From Strigamia acuminata (lineage: Eukaryota > Arthropoda > Chilopoda > Geophilomorpha > Linotaeniidae), in assembly GCA_949358305.1 (NCBI GenBank), contig OX442314.1, positions 16,609,060 through 16,673,059 of the forward strand: DNA of 64,000 bases, read 5' to 3'. Below the pieces are notes generated by a model. That model did not search any database. It saw only the letters and a list, made by a program, of their open reading frames with translations, and had not been told where the DNA came from. The position numbers and the translations under genes are program-made. Shown here piece after piece: positions 38,396-49,765 of the stretch. Position 1 is the first letter of the stretch. Each line of letters begins with the position of its first letter.

Positions 38396-41300
38396 TAAAG
38401 TGTTACTTCGCCACTTCACAACTTTACAAAAGCAAACAATCTTTTTATAGGGTATTTAGATATTTTTTTTTGCTCATTTATATCGTTCAAGAAGTTCCTC
38501 ATGGTTCGAATTGGATTATGCAAATTAAGTGCATACAATATACTATTTTACGGTTTCCGTGTTTAGCAAACCTCATCAGTACCGTAATTATTTGTTTACT
38601 TATGACGAATAAGTGTTTTATTAAGGATGTCTGCAGTTTTGCGTGAGTTAGTTTTCCATTTCATAATTTTAGTTTTTGTCCAATTAAATTTACTGCAATT
38701 AAAACACAAGAAACGAGGACATGCCACCGATATATTCATTTTGGTACCGCCATGCACCACTAGATGCCGCTCGATCAGTGGCGTAGCAAAGGGAGCTCTT
38801 TTTTCAAAAGTGGCGCCTAGTTCACTTGGGCCACCATAGTCTAGTTTAAGAAGAAAACAATTGTGCTAATCATCGACACAGTTTCCTAAGTCGGAAAAAT
38901 AACTTTAATTTAAACAGCTTTCTTTTGTGTGTCTGCATAATTGAAACAAAACTCAATATCGTATTTTGGATTGGACATGCAAATGAATCTACGTCTCATT
39001 TCCTACTTTGCATGAAATGTTTATCCGCTCGGTATTGCTCATTAAATTTCTCGGCTCGGAGGCGGAAACATGCCTGATGCATTGAGGTAAGTTTGGCTTT
39101 TTTGCCACTTTTAAGTCACTTTAATTTTAGCTCATGTGCTTTTTTATTTTATAGTTGTAGTATATTTTTTAGCGTTTTATTTTTGGTCCTTTGTTTCATA
39201 GAAGTTTAATTTAATTTTTGTTTTACCTGAGAATTATGTCACGTTTAGTTTTAAATTATTATTTCACCCTTCCGTCATCTACACAGGCAGTTTTATTTAG
39301 TTGTCTTGTTAGATGTTTAGTTTAAAACATTTTAACTTTAGTTTATACATTGTTTTGAATTATTAATTTTGAAATCCGTTCCTTCTAGTTTCAACTCATC
39401 ATGGATTCAACGGACGGAAGACTCCAAGAACAACATAAATGGACTCCAGTGTCGCTGTTTATTTTTAAATATTTTAAAAGGTTTCATTAGTTTGTGTAAT
39501 TGAAATTTTTGTTTTTCATTTTATATTTGTATTGTTCCGGTACCAGAAATAGTACCTATTAAAAGTACCTTGTACAGTAAATGGCGTTACTTTTTGGCGA
39601 CCTACATAGGTAAATTCTTTAACAAAATAAAACTATAAAGTGTAAGCCGGATACTGTCGAAAAGAATGATTAAAGACATGCACAGAAATCATGGGCGACA
39701 ATACGAGCCTCTTGAACTAGGTTTTAACTACCGTAATTACATTTGCGTCATTCTGTCTACATGTTTTGTTTTTTTTATACAAATTACGCTTTATTGTGTA
39801 TTTATTATACAAAATATCACCAAATAATCGGGGGTAAGGCAGCAATAGCATTTCAGTATATTTTCAGAGTGAAATATTATTCTATTCCCATTGGATCAAA
39901 ATAGTAAATATTAGATATGACAATTCCCATTCTACTTTGCAAGCATTAGGTCGCGGCTGCAAAGCTGGAAAATAAACAAGCTAGGCCCAACCAACTAACG
40001 TTTCTAATCTGCAGTGTTTTAGTTGCAAGGCTCTTTTTATAATATAAATTTCACTTAAAATAGATAAAAACCACCTATAGGATTATTACAATAATTTCTA
40101 GCGGCTCACTTTTTTCCCTCATTCAACGAAATTTAAAAGGTTTTTTCCCTCAGCACATTAATTATTTAAGCATACTACGAGTATTACCATAATCAGAAGT
40201 TAATGAATTCTCCGTGCAAATGAGTAGTTCATTTATTTTTGCCATAATTAAGAGTTAAGGCCCGTGAGGAGCACGTTGCAGTATTTTTTATTTTGTTTTA
40301 TATTATGTTTTGCTTTTGTTTGGGTTTTAGTATTAATTCATACGTATTTAATCATTAACCATGCAAACATGGCCTTGCATGTTTTCCTAGAAGTTTAACT
40401 TTAATGAGACTGCCGTTTTGAATTATTTATTTTATTGTTATATACGGGTAGTACCGTACCTGGTATGTACTGTACATTTCCATCTACTAATTATAGATTT
40501 TTTTAAAGAAATATTTCTATCAGGCATGGGTGATGTGGTTCAGTACCCAACTTTAGGGCCCTCGTGTTATAAACTGAATACTAGAGATACCTTGAAATGT
40601 GCCAAGACTTAAAGTGCACCGAGGCGCGAGCTCATATCCATCTGCACCTGTGCGGATAGCGCTTGAACAAGTGGGTGTGTCAAGAACACATGCTCTTAAA
40701 TACGCACTGAGCACAGACAGTGACAGTGTGTAGTCTTTCAAGTGTAGTTAGTAAGTACTTTCTCCCTTTTCTGATAACACTCACGTGAAATCCTGACAAT
40801 GAGAAGAGCAGAAGGTAAAAATCCCAAAAAGCCTCATTTGCATATCCGACCAAATTTCGAGAAGTACAAGAGCATAAAAAATGTTTGTGGACCCAAGGGT
40901 CCATTAATAAATTACTTCAACAGCAACCTAATTAAACTCACAGACGGAGCCGACGGAAAGAGGACCGAACGGGGTCATCCGGGTCCTGGCCATGTTTGCT
41001 TCGTGCTTTTATTCCATACTTCCGGAAGAAGTTTGCAAAATGACTGCTCTGCCCGGCTCCTGCTGCTTTTTTCACTTTGTCTGGGGAATTTTCTTGCCTC
41101 TGGCCTGTCAGAACGGCAGGTGGCCCGGTCAGTTCAGTTTATATCCATGTCGGTGTTTACTATGAATTCTAATGAAATAAGAAGAAACTGAAGCCCAGAA
41201 ACTACTCTTTTCTATACGGTAACGTCCGTAAACGGAAAGTCCAAACCTTTTTTGCACACAAATTTTCGAGTTCCTTAAAAAAATGCGCGCAAGATAATTC

Positions 41301-41722
41301 GAACGGGATTTTCTAAATATTCCGGTGCATTCTCATTCTCGTCATAAATCGTGAAAATTACTTATTTTGAAGTACAAATTCTTATTGTAGTTCCGGATCC
41401 GAATTCTAACTGTCCTAGGCAGTTCTCACTAGGTGGCAGCATCAACCAGAAAACATTCTACGTATAGTCGTTTTTTTCCTGGGAGCAGAAACTTACAAGG
41501 AAACACCGGTGAATACTGTACTCAACTGTAATCAAAGTAAATTGTAAATAAAAATCTGCTTAAATTGTACTTTCTATTTATTAATTCTATAAGTGTTATA
41601 CACATTTAGTTTTACAAAAGATGAAAACATTGAACAGATGGTCAAATTTTTCAATGCATTTCATTAACATTTTCTGGTTTTAGTATTAACAACGAAAAAA
41701 AGTAAGACTTTCCCGGGACGAG
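38396..41722. other. Gene-poor stretch before the CoA synthetase
   Basis: No exon chain recognised. A CAGTGGCGTAGCAAAGGG phrase near 38776 is typical of mobile-element ends. An ATG at 41040 begins a 29-codon signal-peptide-like frame that reaches a possible donor at 41128; this is noted as a finding, not called as a gene. A polyadenylation signal for the minus-strand gene is at 41577-41582. Confidence 0.4.
41577..41582 (-). terminator. Polyadenylation signal of the CoA synthetase gene
   Basis: AATAAA on the minus strand lies about 140 bases past the stop codon at 41723. Confidence 0.55.
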
Positions 41723-44700
41723 TTACTCGCCATCTTTGTACAGGGCTTCGATGTAACTTTCGTATTTTTTTGAAACTATCGGCCTTTTTAATTTTAAAGT
41801 GGGACCTAAATAAAAGATAATATCAGAAAAAAAAAGTCAATCAACATTAATTTTTGTCTTACCAATCTCATCCCCCGGTAAAGAAAAGTCTTTAGGAAGT
41901 ATCACAAATTTTTGTATTTTTTGTGCATTGGAAATAGCAAAACTATTATTATACATATCAATTCCTTCTTGAAGTCCTTTTAATACGTTTTTATCAGGTC
42001 CAGCCTTTATAATCTCGGTCACTGTGGTTGCATTAACGCCACGCTGCTTACACCACTTCAATGCTGCCGGTGCTAACACATCGGTTGGTATTAAAGTATC
42101 AAGATTCATTTCAGTCTATTAAAAATAAATTATTATAATTCAAACAAAACTAAATAGAGTTAAATTTAAAACACCTTTAAAGTAATCAACAAAGCAAGGT
42201 ACTTTCGTTTATCTCCTAGAAGCATACAATTACTGATTACTGGAATCATGTTCTTCAGGGTATCTTCGATAGGAACAGGTGCAACATTTTCACCACCAGA
42301 GGTTATTAGAATTTCTGAACGTATTACACTAATTAATGTACAGTCTAATTTTGTAAAGTTGCAATGTTTTACCTTTAATTCTGCCAGTTATAAACAAAAA
42401 CCTGTCTGTATCTATAGTTCCTATATCTCCAGTGTGAAACCATCCCTCTTTGGTAACTACTTCTTTGGTTCCGGCTTCCATGTTCAAATAACCCATAAAA
42501 ATTGATCGGCCTCGCAGTAGGATCTGAATTTAATACAGCAAAATTTATAGAAATAGATGGATACATTTGAAATTACTTCTCCATTTCCAGTGTCATCAGG
42601 ATTATCAATTTTTCCTTCAATCATAGCCGATATTTTTCCAACACTTCCTATTCGATAATCTAATCCCGTGTTAGCAGTAATTGGACCTAAAAATAGTTCC
42701 ATGAAAATAAAATTATTATTATTTCATTAAATCTTTTCAATAGTTACCAGAAGTTTCACTCAATCCGTAACCTTCATTTAGAACCATATCTAAACTCAAA
42801 AAATACTTGAGCACATCAATCGCTAAGGGAGCACCTCCACTTAGCATACACTTGGTCCTATGAAATCCCAAGCGCTTCTTCAATTTGGAAAACACCACTT
42901 TACTTGCAATCTTATAAGAGAACGACTTTTTACCATTTCCTCTAGAAAATAAGTTGTATTAGTCGTGTTATTTATTTTTATTTTATCATCTTACTCATTT
43001 TTTTGTAAATGATATGTCAGTGCTTGTTTTTGTGCCCAAGCTAAAAGATTTTTCTTTCTTTGAGGCATAGAATCTTCAGCTTCCTGGATTTTCTCAGTAA
43101 TTTTCTCCCACACTCGTGGAACACCCAAAATCACAGTTGGTTTGATATCGCACAACAAATCAACCAGTTTGCCTTTGAGCGCATCTGGTGTTGCAAAGTG
43201 AACTGTTCCCGCTAATATCACAGGAGCGTAAAGATCCGTCACCTGTCAAGTTACAAGAATAAAATAGGTTTATACAAATAAATATTTTTATTAAAAATTC
43301 TATTACCAAAGCAGCGATATGACTTAGAGGTAAATAAGAACAAAAAACTTCTTTTCCCATAGTCATTGGCCATAGTTTAGTTATAAGGTTGAACACCATA
43401 TATTGAAGCTGTTGGAATTGAATAAACGGTAAAGGAACATGTATTAAATGTGAATTATATCAAATATATTTACATTGTCGTGATTTAACATGACTCCTTT
43501 TGGATTCCCAGTTGTTCCAGACTGCAAAAGAACAAAAGAAATAATTAATTATAATTTTTATACTCTATTTTTTTGTTTACAGTATAAATAATAACACAGC
43601 ATTGATTTATAGTTAAACTCTTGACTCGCGCATCAAGATATTTGTCATCCAACGATTTCCCGATCGCCATTAAATCGTCCCACTTAAAGAAAAATATTTC
43701 AAATAGTTACAATTTTTGCGATTATATTTAAAGGTTTTCTTACACTGTACACATCCGGATGCTGCGGGCTGCCAGAATATTGTATAATTGCCTTCAAATT
43801 AGGGAGTTTTGAACGATTAATCAAAATCTTTTTTAGTTGAGTTTCATTCTCCACAACTACTATATTAGCTTTAGAATCTTGTAGAATGTGGAGGCATGCT
43901 TCGGCGGAATTTGTGGTATAAATGCCAGCACTTACACCCCTAGAAGTAAAATTTAATTAGCTCTAGTCAATCGAATTCGCAAATTAATAATTTTTATTTA
44001 CCCTGCAAATATTGCTGCTAAATGACTTAAGAACCATTCAGATGAATTAAATCCTAAGATACCAACACCGTGAAGCGGAAGGAGTCCAAGCTAAAAGCGA
44101 CCAAAGAAAAGGTTACATTTTCTACATAAAATATTCACTCTTTTTCGCGCATACTTTAATGAATCCTTTAGCCGCTGTGCAAACATCGTTCCAATAATCA
44201 GTGTACGTCCATTTAACCCATTTTCCATTCCTTAACGCAGCCAGTCCAACATGTTTTGGATACTTGTCCACAGTTGATTTTAGACAAGTGTACACCGATT
44301 GTTCTTTCATATGACTTCCACTTTCCGACAAATCGATTCTTGTACAACCTGTAATGTCTGAAGTTGTGATTGCTTTTGTTGGGGCAACGTAATCTGGCCC
44401 TATTAAAGAACATTTTAAAAATTTCAATATTAATCAAAAGTCAAATAAATTACGGGAATTTTTTTTCAGGGTTTTTACAATCAATATTCTAATCAGTTTT
44501 CATTGAACTCAAATTACGAGCTTAACTCGTAAAGATAATGATGCTTTTATCTGATTTTATGGAATTTCAGTGAGTAACTTCTGTTCAAACATTTACACAA
44601 CTTTTAAAAAGGCCCGTTTGTTAATTGGATGAAAATGGCCAACTTCAAAGCAATATTTTAAATTTTTGGTGTCATTAAATTACCGTATTGGTGCTTTGGA

Positions 44701-44789
44701 GCAAAGAAATCCTTGAAAGGCATATTTATGACTTCCTCAATATGTGCAGACCGTTTTCGAAATGAATTCAAAGCTACTGTCGTCGTCAT
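41723..44789 (-). CDS. Very-long-chain acyl-CoA synthetase, bubblegum (ACSBG) type
   Basis: Activates long and very-long-chain fatty acids to acyl-CoA through an acyl-adenylate. Fourteen coding exons in gene order: 44684-44789, 44155-44399, 44002-44090, 43744-43939, 43581-43682, 43474-43521, 43307-43408, 42995-43242, 42748-42941, 42577-42686, 42373-42523, 42175-42314, 41863-42115, 41723-41805. All introns are GT..AG. The lengths sum to 2067 bases, giving 688 residues with every junction in frame. Motifs: AMP-binding P-loop YTSGTTGNPKG (about 245-255), LPLSHIAA (about 288-295), YGLSETSG (437-444), TGD (511-513), the hinge region GRIKE (527-531) followed by ITSGGENV (534-541), and a conserved C-terminus LKLKRPIV. 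Length and motif order fit the bubblegum subgroup. No signal peptide is seen; an association with ER or peroxisome is family knowledge. The ATG has no upstream in-frame extension, and a noncoding first exon is possible. Confidence 0.93.
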
Positions 44790-45613
44790 TTTGTCTTTTC
44801 TGCAGCAACCTTAAACAAATTCGGAATTACCGGTACTTATTAAAACTGTTCGAAACATACAACGTTTGCATATGCAGAAATTTTTCACTCAAGTAAAGAA
44901 TAAATGAAACTCACTGTAGTAGCTCAGTACGAGGAGCTCAGCGTGCGTACTCTTCCGTTCTTCTTACAAATGACTCAAATGAAACTCAAGAACAGATTTT
45001 TATCATTTAGCGCAGATCACGTGATATTATTTTAACAAATAGAAACCTGTTTGTTATGTTATTTACATTTAGAGTGAATTTCTTCGTTAGTTCCAGTTAA
45101 TGGGACACCTATTTAATTTATAATTATTATTACTCATTTCGTTCTTCAATTATCAATTATCAAATTTTCGTTTAATGTGTTTGTAAACAATATGCTAATT
45201 ATGCTTATTACGTTCTGAGAAATGGAAAAAATGTGAATGTTGACAGAATGAATCATTAACAGCCATTTCCGATAATATTACAATTTTAAAATTATTAACC
45301 GATAAGAAAATACAATCTCATGGCGAAACATGTTCCGGGTATTGTTGATAGTAAAGAGAAAATATTTTTTCTTAAAAATTTTGAAGTAAAGTGCGAAAAA
45401 TAACAATTAATTACATTGGCAGTAGTTTGAATTTGTATAGGCACATTTTTGTGCCTCCGTTGTATCGGCAGCCATTCCCAATTCAGTAATAATAATTTAT
45501 TTTATTTCATTGTTTATTACTCATCATTATTGATTACTTGCAGCAAAATAACAAGATAAAATTACGAAACATTGTTTACAGTCAGTACTATTTAATAAAG
45601 AAAGAAAAGGTCA

Positions 45614-45692
45614 TGCATTTCCCACAGGAATCGAATACAGACCACCTGCGAGGCCAGAAAGCTGAGAATTCTACCACCAAACCACTAGTGCG
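45614..45692 (-). pseudogene. tRNA-Gly-like pseudogene or tRNA-derived SINE head
   Basis: The minus strand contains GTGGTTTGGTGGTAGAATTC, close to the A-box region of tRNA-Gly, and ATTCGATTCC, a near-perfect B box, at the expected spacing, followed by an acceptor-like TGCA end. The anticodon arm and the acceptor pairing are disrupted, so a functional tRNA is unlikely. It could be a promoter-bearing SINE head; no tail was identified. Confidence 0.55.
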
Positions 45693-45960
45693 GATAATGT
45701 GTGGCGAGGGAATGATTGACACATCTTTAATGCTTAGCGTTAGAGTTCTACCAGACCCCTGGACCCCTTTCCAAATTCAAATACCACATCTATCGGTGCA
45801 ATCAAAATCTTTTCTTCCTGCTTGTTACGTTTATTTGGATTAAGCAAATGTTTTACAACGAGGGAATAGTAAAATAAACTATTGGCAAACTATTTCTAAA
45901 CCTGCAAAATGTTTTCAATAGTAGGGATAATGAAGTATTGATTAAAGAACAGACCTCGCA

Positions 45961-45968
45961 TGTAAATA
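45961..45968 (+). promoter_or_regulatory. Degenerate TATA box of protease gene A
   Basis: TGTAAATA aligns with TATAAATA of gene B within similar flanks (both are followed by a CTC-rich stretch and ...TGAAG). The second base has changed, so A may be a weaker promoter. The ATG is 57 bases downstream. Confidence 0.45.
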
Positions 45969-46024
45969 CTCTCAACATTCTTATTTTGATCTCATTCCTG
46001 AAGTGATTGCACAGCAGCCACACG

Positions 46025-47336
46025 ATGTTGTACCTGATTCCTCTCTTGGCGCTTTTGGGAGTGTCTTCAGCCCTTTACACGCCTCAAGTATATTTTAAAT
46101 TACCACTTCTGGTTGAATAATAACTAATAATTTTTCTAATTTCAGGGTTGGTCGAAGACATTTGAAATTGCATTATTTACTGTATTTAAAAGTATTTATT
46201 ACAGAGTTTAACTCGCATGTAAACGAGCGCATCATTGGGGGCAAGGAAGTTCGTAAAAACAGCTATCCGTTCATGGTGAGTTGCTAAATAACCGCATTTT
46301 AATCGTTGCTATTTAAAGTTCTTGCAAATAGGTTCGTATTGAATCGTTCAAGGCCGATGGTGTTAGATCTCTTTGCGGAGCGACTCTTTTACACGAAGAC
46401 TTTGTCGTAACGGCTGCCCATTGCGTACATAACAGCCAGTATTCATAAATTTATTTAAAATATATCAATTTAAATAAATTTATTTATTACACTGATAAAT
46501 CTTAATTCCGACAGATCGCCCATAACGTCACTCAAACTGCATTTTGGCGACCATCAATTGAGGCATGAAGATGACACTCAAACAACAATGGACATTCCAT
46601 TGGCTAATGTAGAAGCACTTTACAAGCACTTTATTTCAGATTTTCTCGATTAATTGTACAAATTGATTATGTAGATCCACCATCACTCCAGTTTTAGCAG
46701 ATTAACTAAAAAAAACGACATAGCTATCATAAAATTGCCACAGAAGGCTCCAATTTCAAAACATGTAAGCCCTATTTGCGTTGCAAGTGCGTCAACTGTG
46801 TCCGGACATAAAATTGGAACTGCAATGGGCTGGGGAATTACCAAAAATATTCAAGATGGTACGATTTTACGCCAGTATTCGCAAGTTAGAACGCGCGAAT
46901 TTTTTACTAGGGTCATCGTCGAGACATATCCTCAAAGATTTTTGAATAATTTGCAGGTGGCGTTGCCAGTGAGGTTTTGAAAGAAGTGAATCTTCCTATT
47001 TTGCCACATGCCGACTGCCGATTGATGAACCTATTCAAACCCGATACAATGATTTGCGCTGGAAATACAAAAGGAATCTTTACTTCATTTTGCATAGTAT
47101 GTTAATGCGTCCTCCCTACTTGTCTGCTCAAAATTAATTTTATTAATTTTTTTGTGCAGGGTGATTCTGGTGGACCATTCGTTGTGAAAGATGGAAAATT
47201 TTCACTTGTTGGAATTACATCGTTCGTCTCTGGAAAGGGATGTGTTGCTGATGGATACGGCGTGGTGTTTGTGCGTGTCTCAAGCTACATTCCATGGCTG
47301 CAAGATACAATGGGATCTGCTCTTTGCATTGATTAA
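46025..47336 (+). CDS. Secreted S1 serine protease, gene A of the cluster
   Basis: Exons: 46025-46087, 46146 (one base), 46205-46275, 46332-46438, 46515-46608, 46675-46858, 46957-47096, 47160-47336. They sum to 837 bases, giving 278 residues. Signal peptide about 1-16 (LIPLLALLGVSSA), then a short propeptide cut after Arg30 before IIGG, giving an S1 zymogen. Catalytic residues: His75 in TAAHC, Asp127 in NDIA, Ser223 in GDSGGP. Cysteine pairs expected for the fold are present. The residue six before the catalytic Ser (S1 pocket, chymotrypsin 189) is Ser, as in chymotrypsin, whereas copies B-F have Ala. The residue before GDSGGP is Ile (Ser in the others). It is the most diverged member and has a weak TATA box. 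Likely role: secreted digestive protease with chymotrypsin-like specificity (inference). Confidence 0.9.
46146..46146 (+). other. Putative single-nucleotide exon of gene A
   Basis: The base G lies between TTTCAG and GTTGGT, 58 bases after the exon 1 donor and 58 bases before exon 2. It converts exon 2 from frame +1 into frame and makes codon 22 GAG. Gene A also has an alternative acceptor two bases further on (CAGAG) that would restore frame without the G. Confidence 0.6.
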
Positions 47337-47396
47337 TATAAAATCTGTAACTGACAAGTAGTAAAAGAATTATGTAAAATTCATTTTAGCTGCAAA

Positions 47397-47402
47397 AATA
47401 AA
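47397..47402 (+). terminator. Polyadenylation signal of gene A
   Basis: AATAAA, about 60 bases after the stop codon of gene A. Confidence 0.6.
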
Positions 47403-47633
47403 AACGTTAACAGTTTATCAGTAGTCTGTTGCTTGATTAATTGTGACCCAAAGTCAAAACCATATTTTCTTTTTGGATTTACTTACAAATGAAGTCATTA
47501 ATGAACATCATTACAGACAGTTTAATTAAAAAATCGTCTTTTTCATGAATTATCTGGTGTAACAAAAATTAAATCAGGCATTGCTGCTAACATGCATTTT
47601 TAAGGTTCTGTTAGCTATAATGTATTGTATGTA

Positions 47634-47842
47634 TGTACACCCGTGGAAAATAAAAACTTTCCTTATATTCAGCTGTTTTAAGTTTACTCTTGACCAGGTC
47701 TCATGTTTGACCCTAACAATAGTATTAAAAATTAGACCGGGCAGACTGGGCAAATCATGATGTCAATGGTTCTTTACGCCACCTTGTGGTCAAAGTTAAA
47801 ACAGCTGTATTGCAGAAAAGTTTTTTTTTCCGTGGGTGTACA
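47634..47842. mobile_element. MITE with about 47-base terminal inverted repeats
   Basis: The left end TGTACACCCGTGGAAAAT continues to ...CAGCTGTTTTAA. The right end read on the other strand gives TGTACACCCACGGAAAAA continuing to ...CAGCTGTTTTAA. It is non-coding. It shares its ends with 47837-47924 and 49766-50358, so it belongs to a local family within the protease cluster. Confidence 0.7.
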
Positions 47843-47924
47843 TCCGTAGACAAAAAACTTCCCTTGTGTGCAGCAATTTTACAGTATACAAGGGAAATGT
47901 TTTTTTTTTGTCCACAGGTGTACA
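47837..47924. mobile_element. Small related MITE abutting the previous one
   Basis: This 88-base palindromic element runs from TGTACATCCGTAGACAAAA to an end that reads TGTACACCTGTGGACAAAA on the other strand, with CCCTTG inside each arm. It shares the six bases TGTACA with the element to its left, so one probably inserted into the end of the other. Confidence 0.6.
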
Positions 47925-48155
47925 AACAGCTTGGCTTCTCTGACTGACATCAACAGCATCGCTCCTAGATAAATACTGTAATCCTGAATAGAGAGCAACT
48001 ATGTGTACATCACACAATACTCTGTATAGTAGTAATAAAATAAACAGAAATTAGCGAACTATTGTGAAACTTGCAAAATTTAAAAAACTAGCAAATTTTC
48101 AATAGCAAGGATAATTCTATTGATTGATTGATTGAACAACACACATCCTCAGACG

Positions 48156-48163
48156 TATAAATA
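48156..48163 (+). promoter_or_regulatory. TATA box of protease gene B
   Basis: TATAAATA lies 67 bases before the ATG at 48223. Within about 35 bases downstream there is a pyrimidine-rich stretch (CCTACCTCACATTT) that could hold the transcription start. Confidence 0.65.
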
Positions 48164-48222
48164 CTCGAGATATTCTTAATCCTACCTCACATTTGAAGAA
48201 ATTACACTACAGTAACTTCACC

Positions 48223-49519
48223 ATGTTGCACCTGATTCCTCTCTTTGCTCTCTTGGCAGCGTCGTCAGCCATGTTCACTCCCGAGGTATATGTTTTTAAA
48301 ACATGACTTCTTTTCATTTAATAATAACTTTTACTTTTTCTCATTTCAGGGTTGGTTCAAAACTTTTAAATTGCAATTAAACTAATTTAAAAAAAAATTG
48401 TTTAAAAAATATTTATTGCAGACTTTTTGGATTTTGACTCAACAGTAGATGAACGCATCATCGGTGGCGGTGAAGCTCGTAAAAACAGCTATCCATTTAT
48501 GGTAAGTTGCTAAATCATTGCATTCAATCGTTGTAAATGTTGTTTTTGCAAACAGGTTCGTGTTGAAGCAAAAACCGCTGACGGATCAGGATTTCTTTGC
48601 GGAGCAAGTCTCTTGCACGAAAACTACGTTGTAACCGCAGCACATTGCGTTTATAGCAGCGAGTAAATACATTTATTTTAAATATAAAAATGTATTATAT
48701 TTATTAATGAATAATGTGCACTTATAAATGTCCATCGTAGATCACGCATAACGTCCATCAGACTGCATTTTGGTGACCACAACATGTGGCAACACGATAA
48801 TACCCAATCGTCAATGGACATTCCAATGGCTAATGTAAAACATATTTTTATTTTTATTTCTCATTTTCATAAATGTGTTACATAGGCCGAACGTCACGCC
48901 CAATACAACGAAAGAACTATCGAAAACGACATTGCCCTCATCAGATTGCCTCGAAAGGCCCCAATTTCAGGTCATGTTAGCCCTATTTGCGTTGGCAGTG
49001 CGTCGACCGTTGCCAAACAAAATATTGGAAGGGCATTGGGATGGGGACTAACCAGCAATCCTCAACAAGGTATAAGTTTATACCCAGTGCACTGTTGCAA
49101 CAATTGCTAATGTATAACTTTAACTTACCGTGCAGGTGGACAGGTTAGCGAAGTTTTGAAACAAGTCGATCTTCCGATTTTGCCAAATGCCGAATGCCGT
49201 TTGTTTGGAACATTCAATCCAAACACAATGATTTGTGGTGGAAATACAAGAGGGATCTCAGCTGCCGTTTGCTCAGTATATTAATTAAACTCAAGACCAT
49301 CTGTCCTAAAAATACATTTGTGTAATTTTTTTAATGTAGGGAGATTCTGGTGGACCATTCGTGGTGGTAGACAATGGAAGATATGTTCATACTGGAATTT
49401 CTTCGTACGTTTCTGGATATGGTTGTGTAGCTGTTGGATACGGTGTTGTGTTTGTACGTGTCTCAAATTACATTCCATGGCTGCAAGCCAGAATGGGATC
49501 GGCTCTTTGCGTTGTCTAA
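48223..49519 (+). CDS. Secreted S1 serine protease, gene B of the cluster
   Basis: Exons: 48223-48285, 48350 (one base), 48422-48501, 48556-48662, 48741-48834, 48886-49069, 49136-49275, 49340-49519. They sum to 849 bases, giving 282 residues. Signal peptide about 1-16 (LIPLFALLAASSA), propeptide rich in Asp and Phe, cut after Arg33 before IIGG. Triad: His78 (TAAHC), Asp130 (NDIA), Ser226 (GDSGGP). The S1 position 189 is Ala and position 190 Val, so it is not trypsin-like. B is the key copy for the one-base exon. Exon 1 ends in phase 0 after GAG, the next exon starts AC TTT TTG, and no other AG in the region restores frame. Without the extra G, translation reaches TAG within ten codons. Confidence 0.93.
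48350..48350 (+). other. Putative single-nucleotide exon of gene B (decisive copy)
   Basis: The base G lies between CATTTCAG and GTTGGTTC, 64 bases after the exon 1 donor and 71 bases before exon 2. Without it no GT..AG combination that I can find joins exon 1 to exon 2 in frame. With it codon 22 is GAC. Confidence 0.7.
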
Positions 49520-49543
49520 TATGAAATCTGTAAACAACAATTG

Positions 49544-49549
49544 AATAAA
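49544..49549 (+). terminator. Polyadenylation signal of gene B
   Basis: AATAAA, 25 bases after the stop codon of gene B. Confidence 0.6.
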
Positions 49550-49765
49550 AATTTCTTACTAGAGTTAAAACACTAAAAGTTATCTGTCAAATTCATTTTA
49601 ACTGCAAATATTAAAACTTTTGATTGTTTATTTGCAAAACTTTAAACTGTTTTGCTTGTTTACCTTATGACTTAAATAAAAATAAGGTCAAAAATATTTC
49701 TTTTTTAAATACGGTAAAAACTTACAAACTAAGCGCCTAAATGATAATACCGTAATTATTTTTCC

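Larger units (their letters stand above)
44790..46024. other. Intergenic region between CoA synthetase and protease cluster
   Basis: The two genes diverge from here, so both 5' regions lie in this segment. It holds a tRNA-Gly-like pseudogene (45614-45692). The TATA-like site of protease gene A is at 45961. No other gene is seen. Confidence 0.5.
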
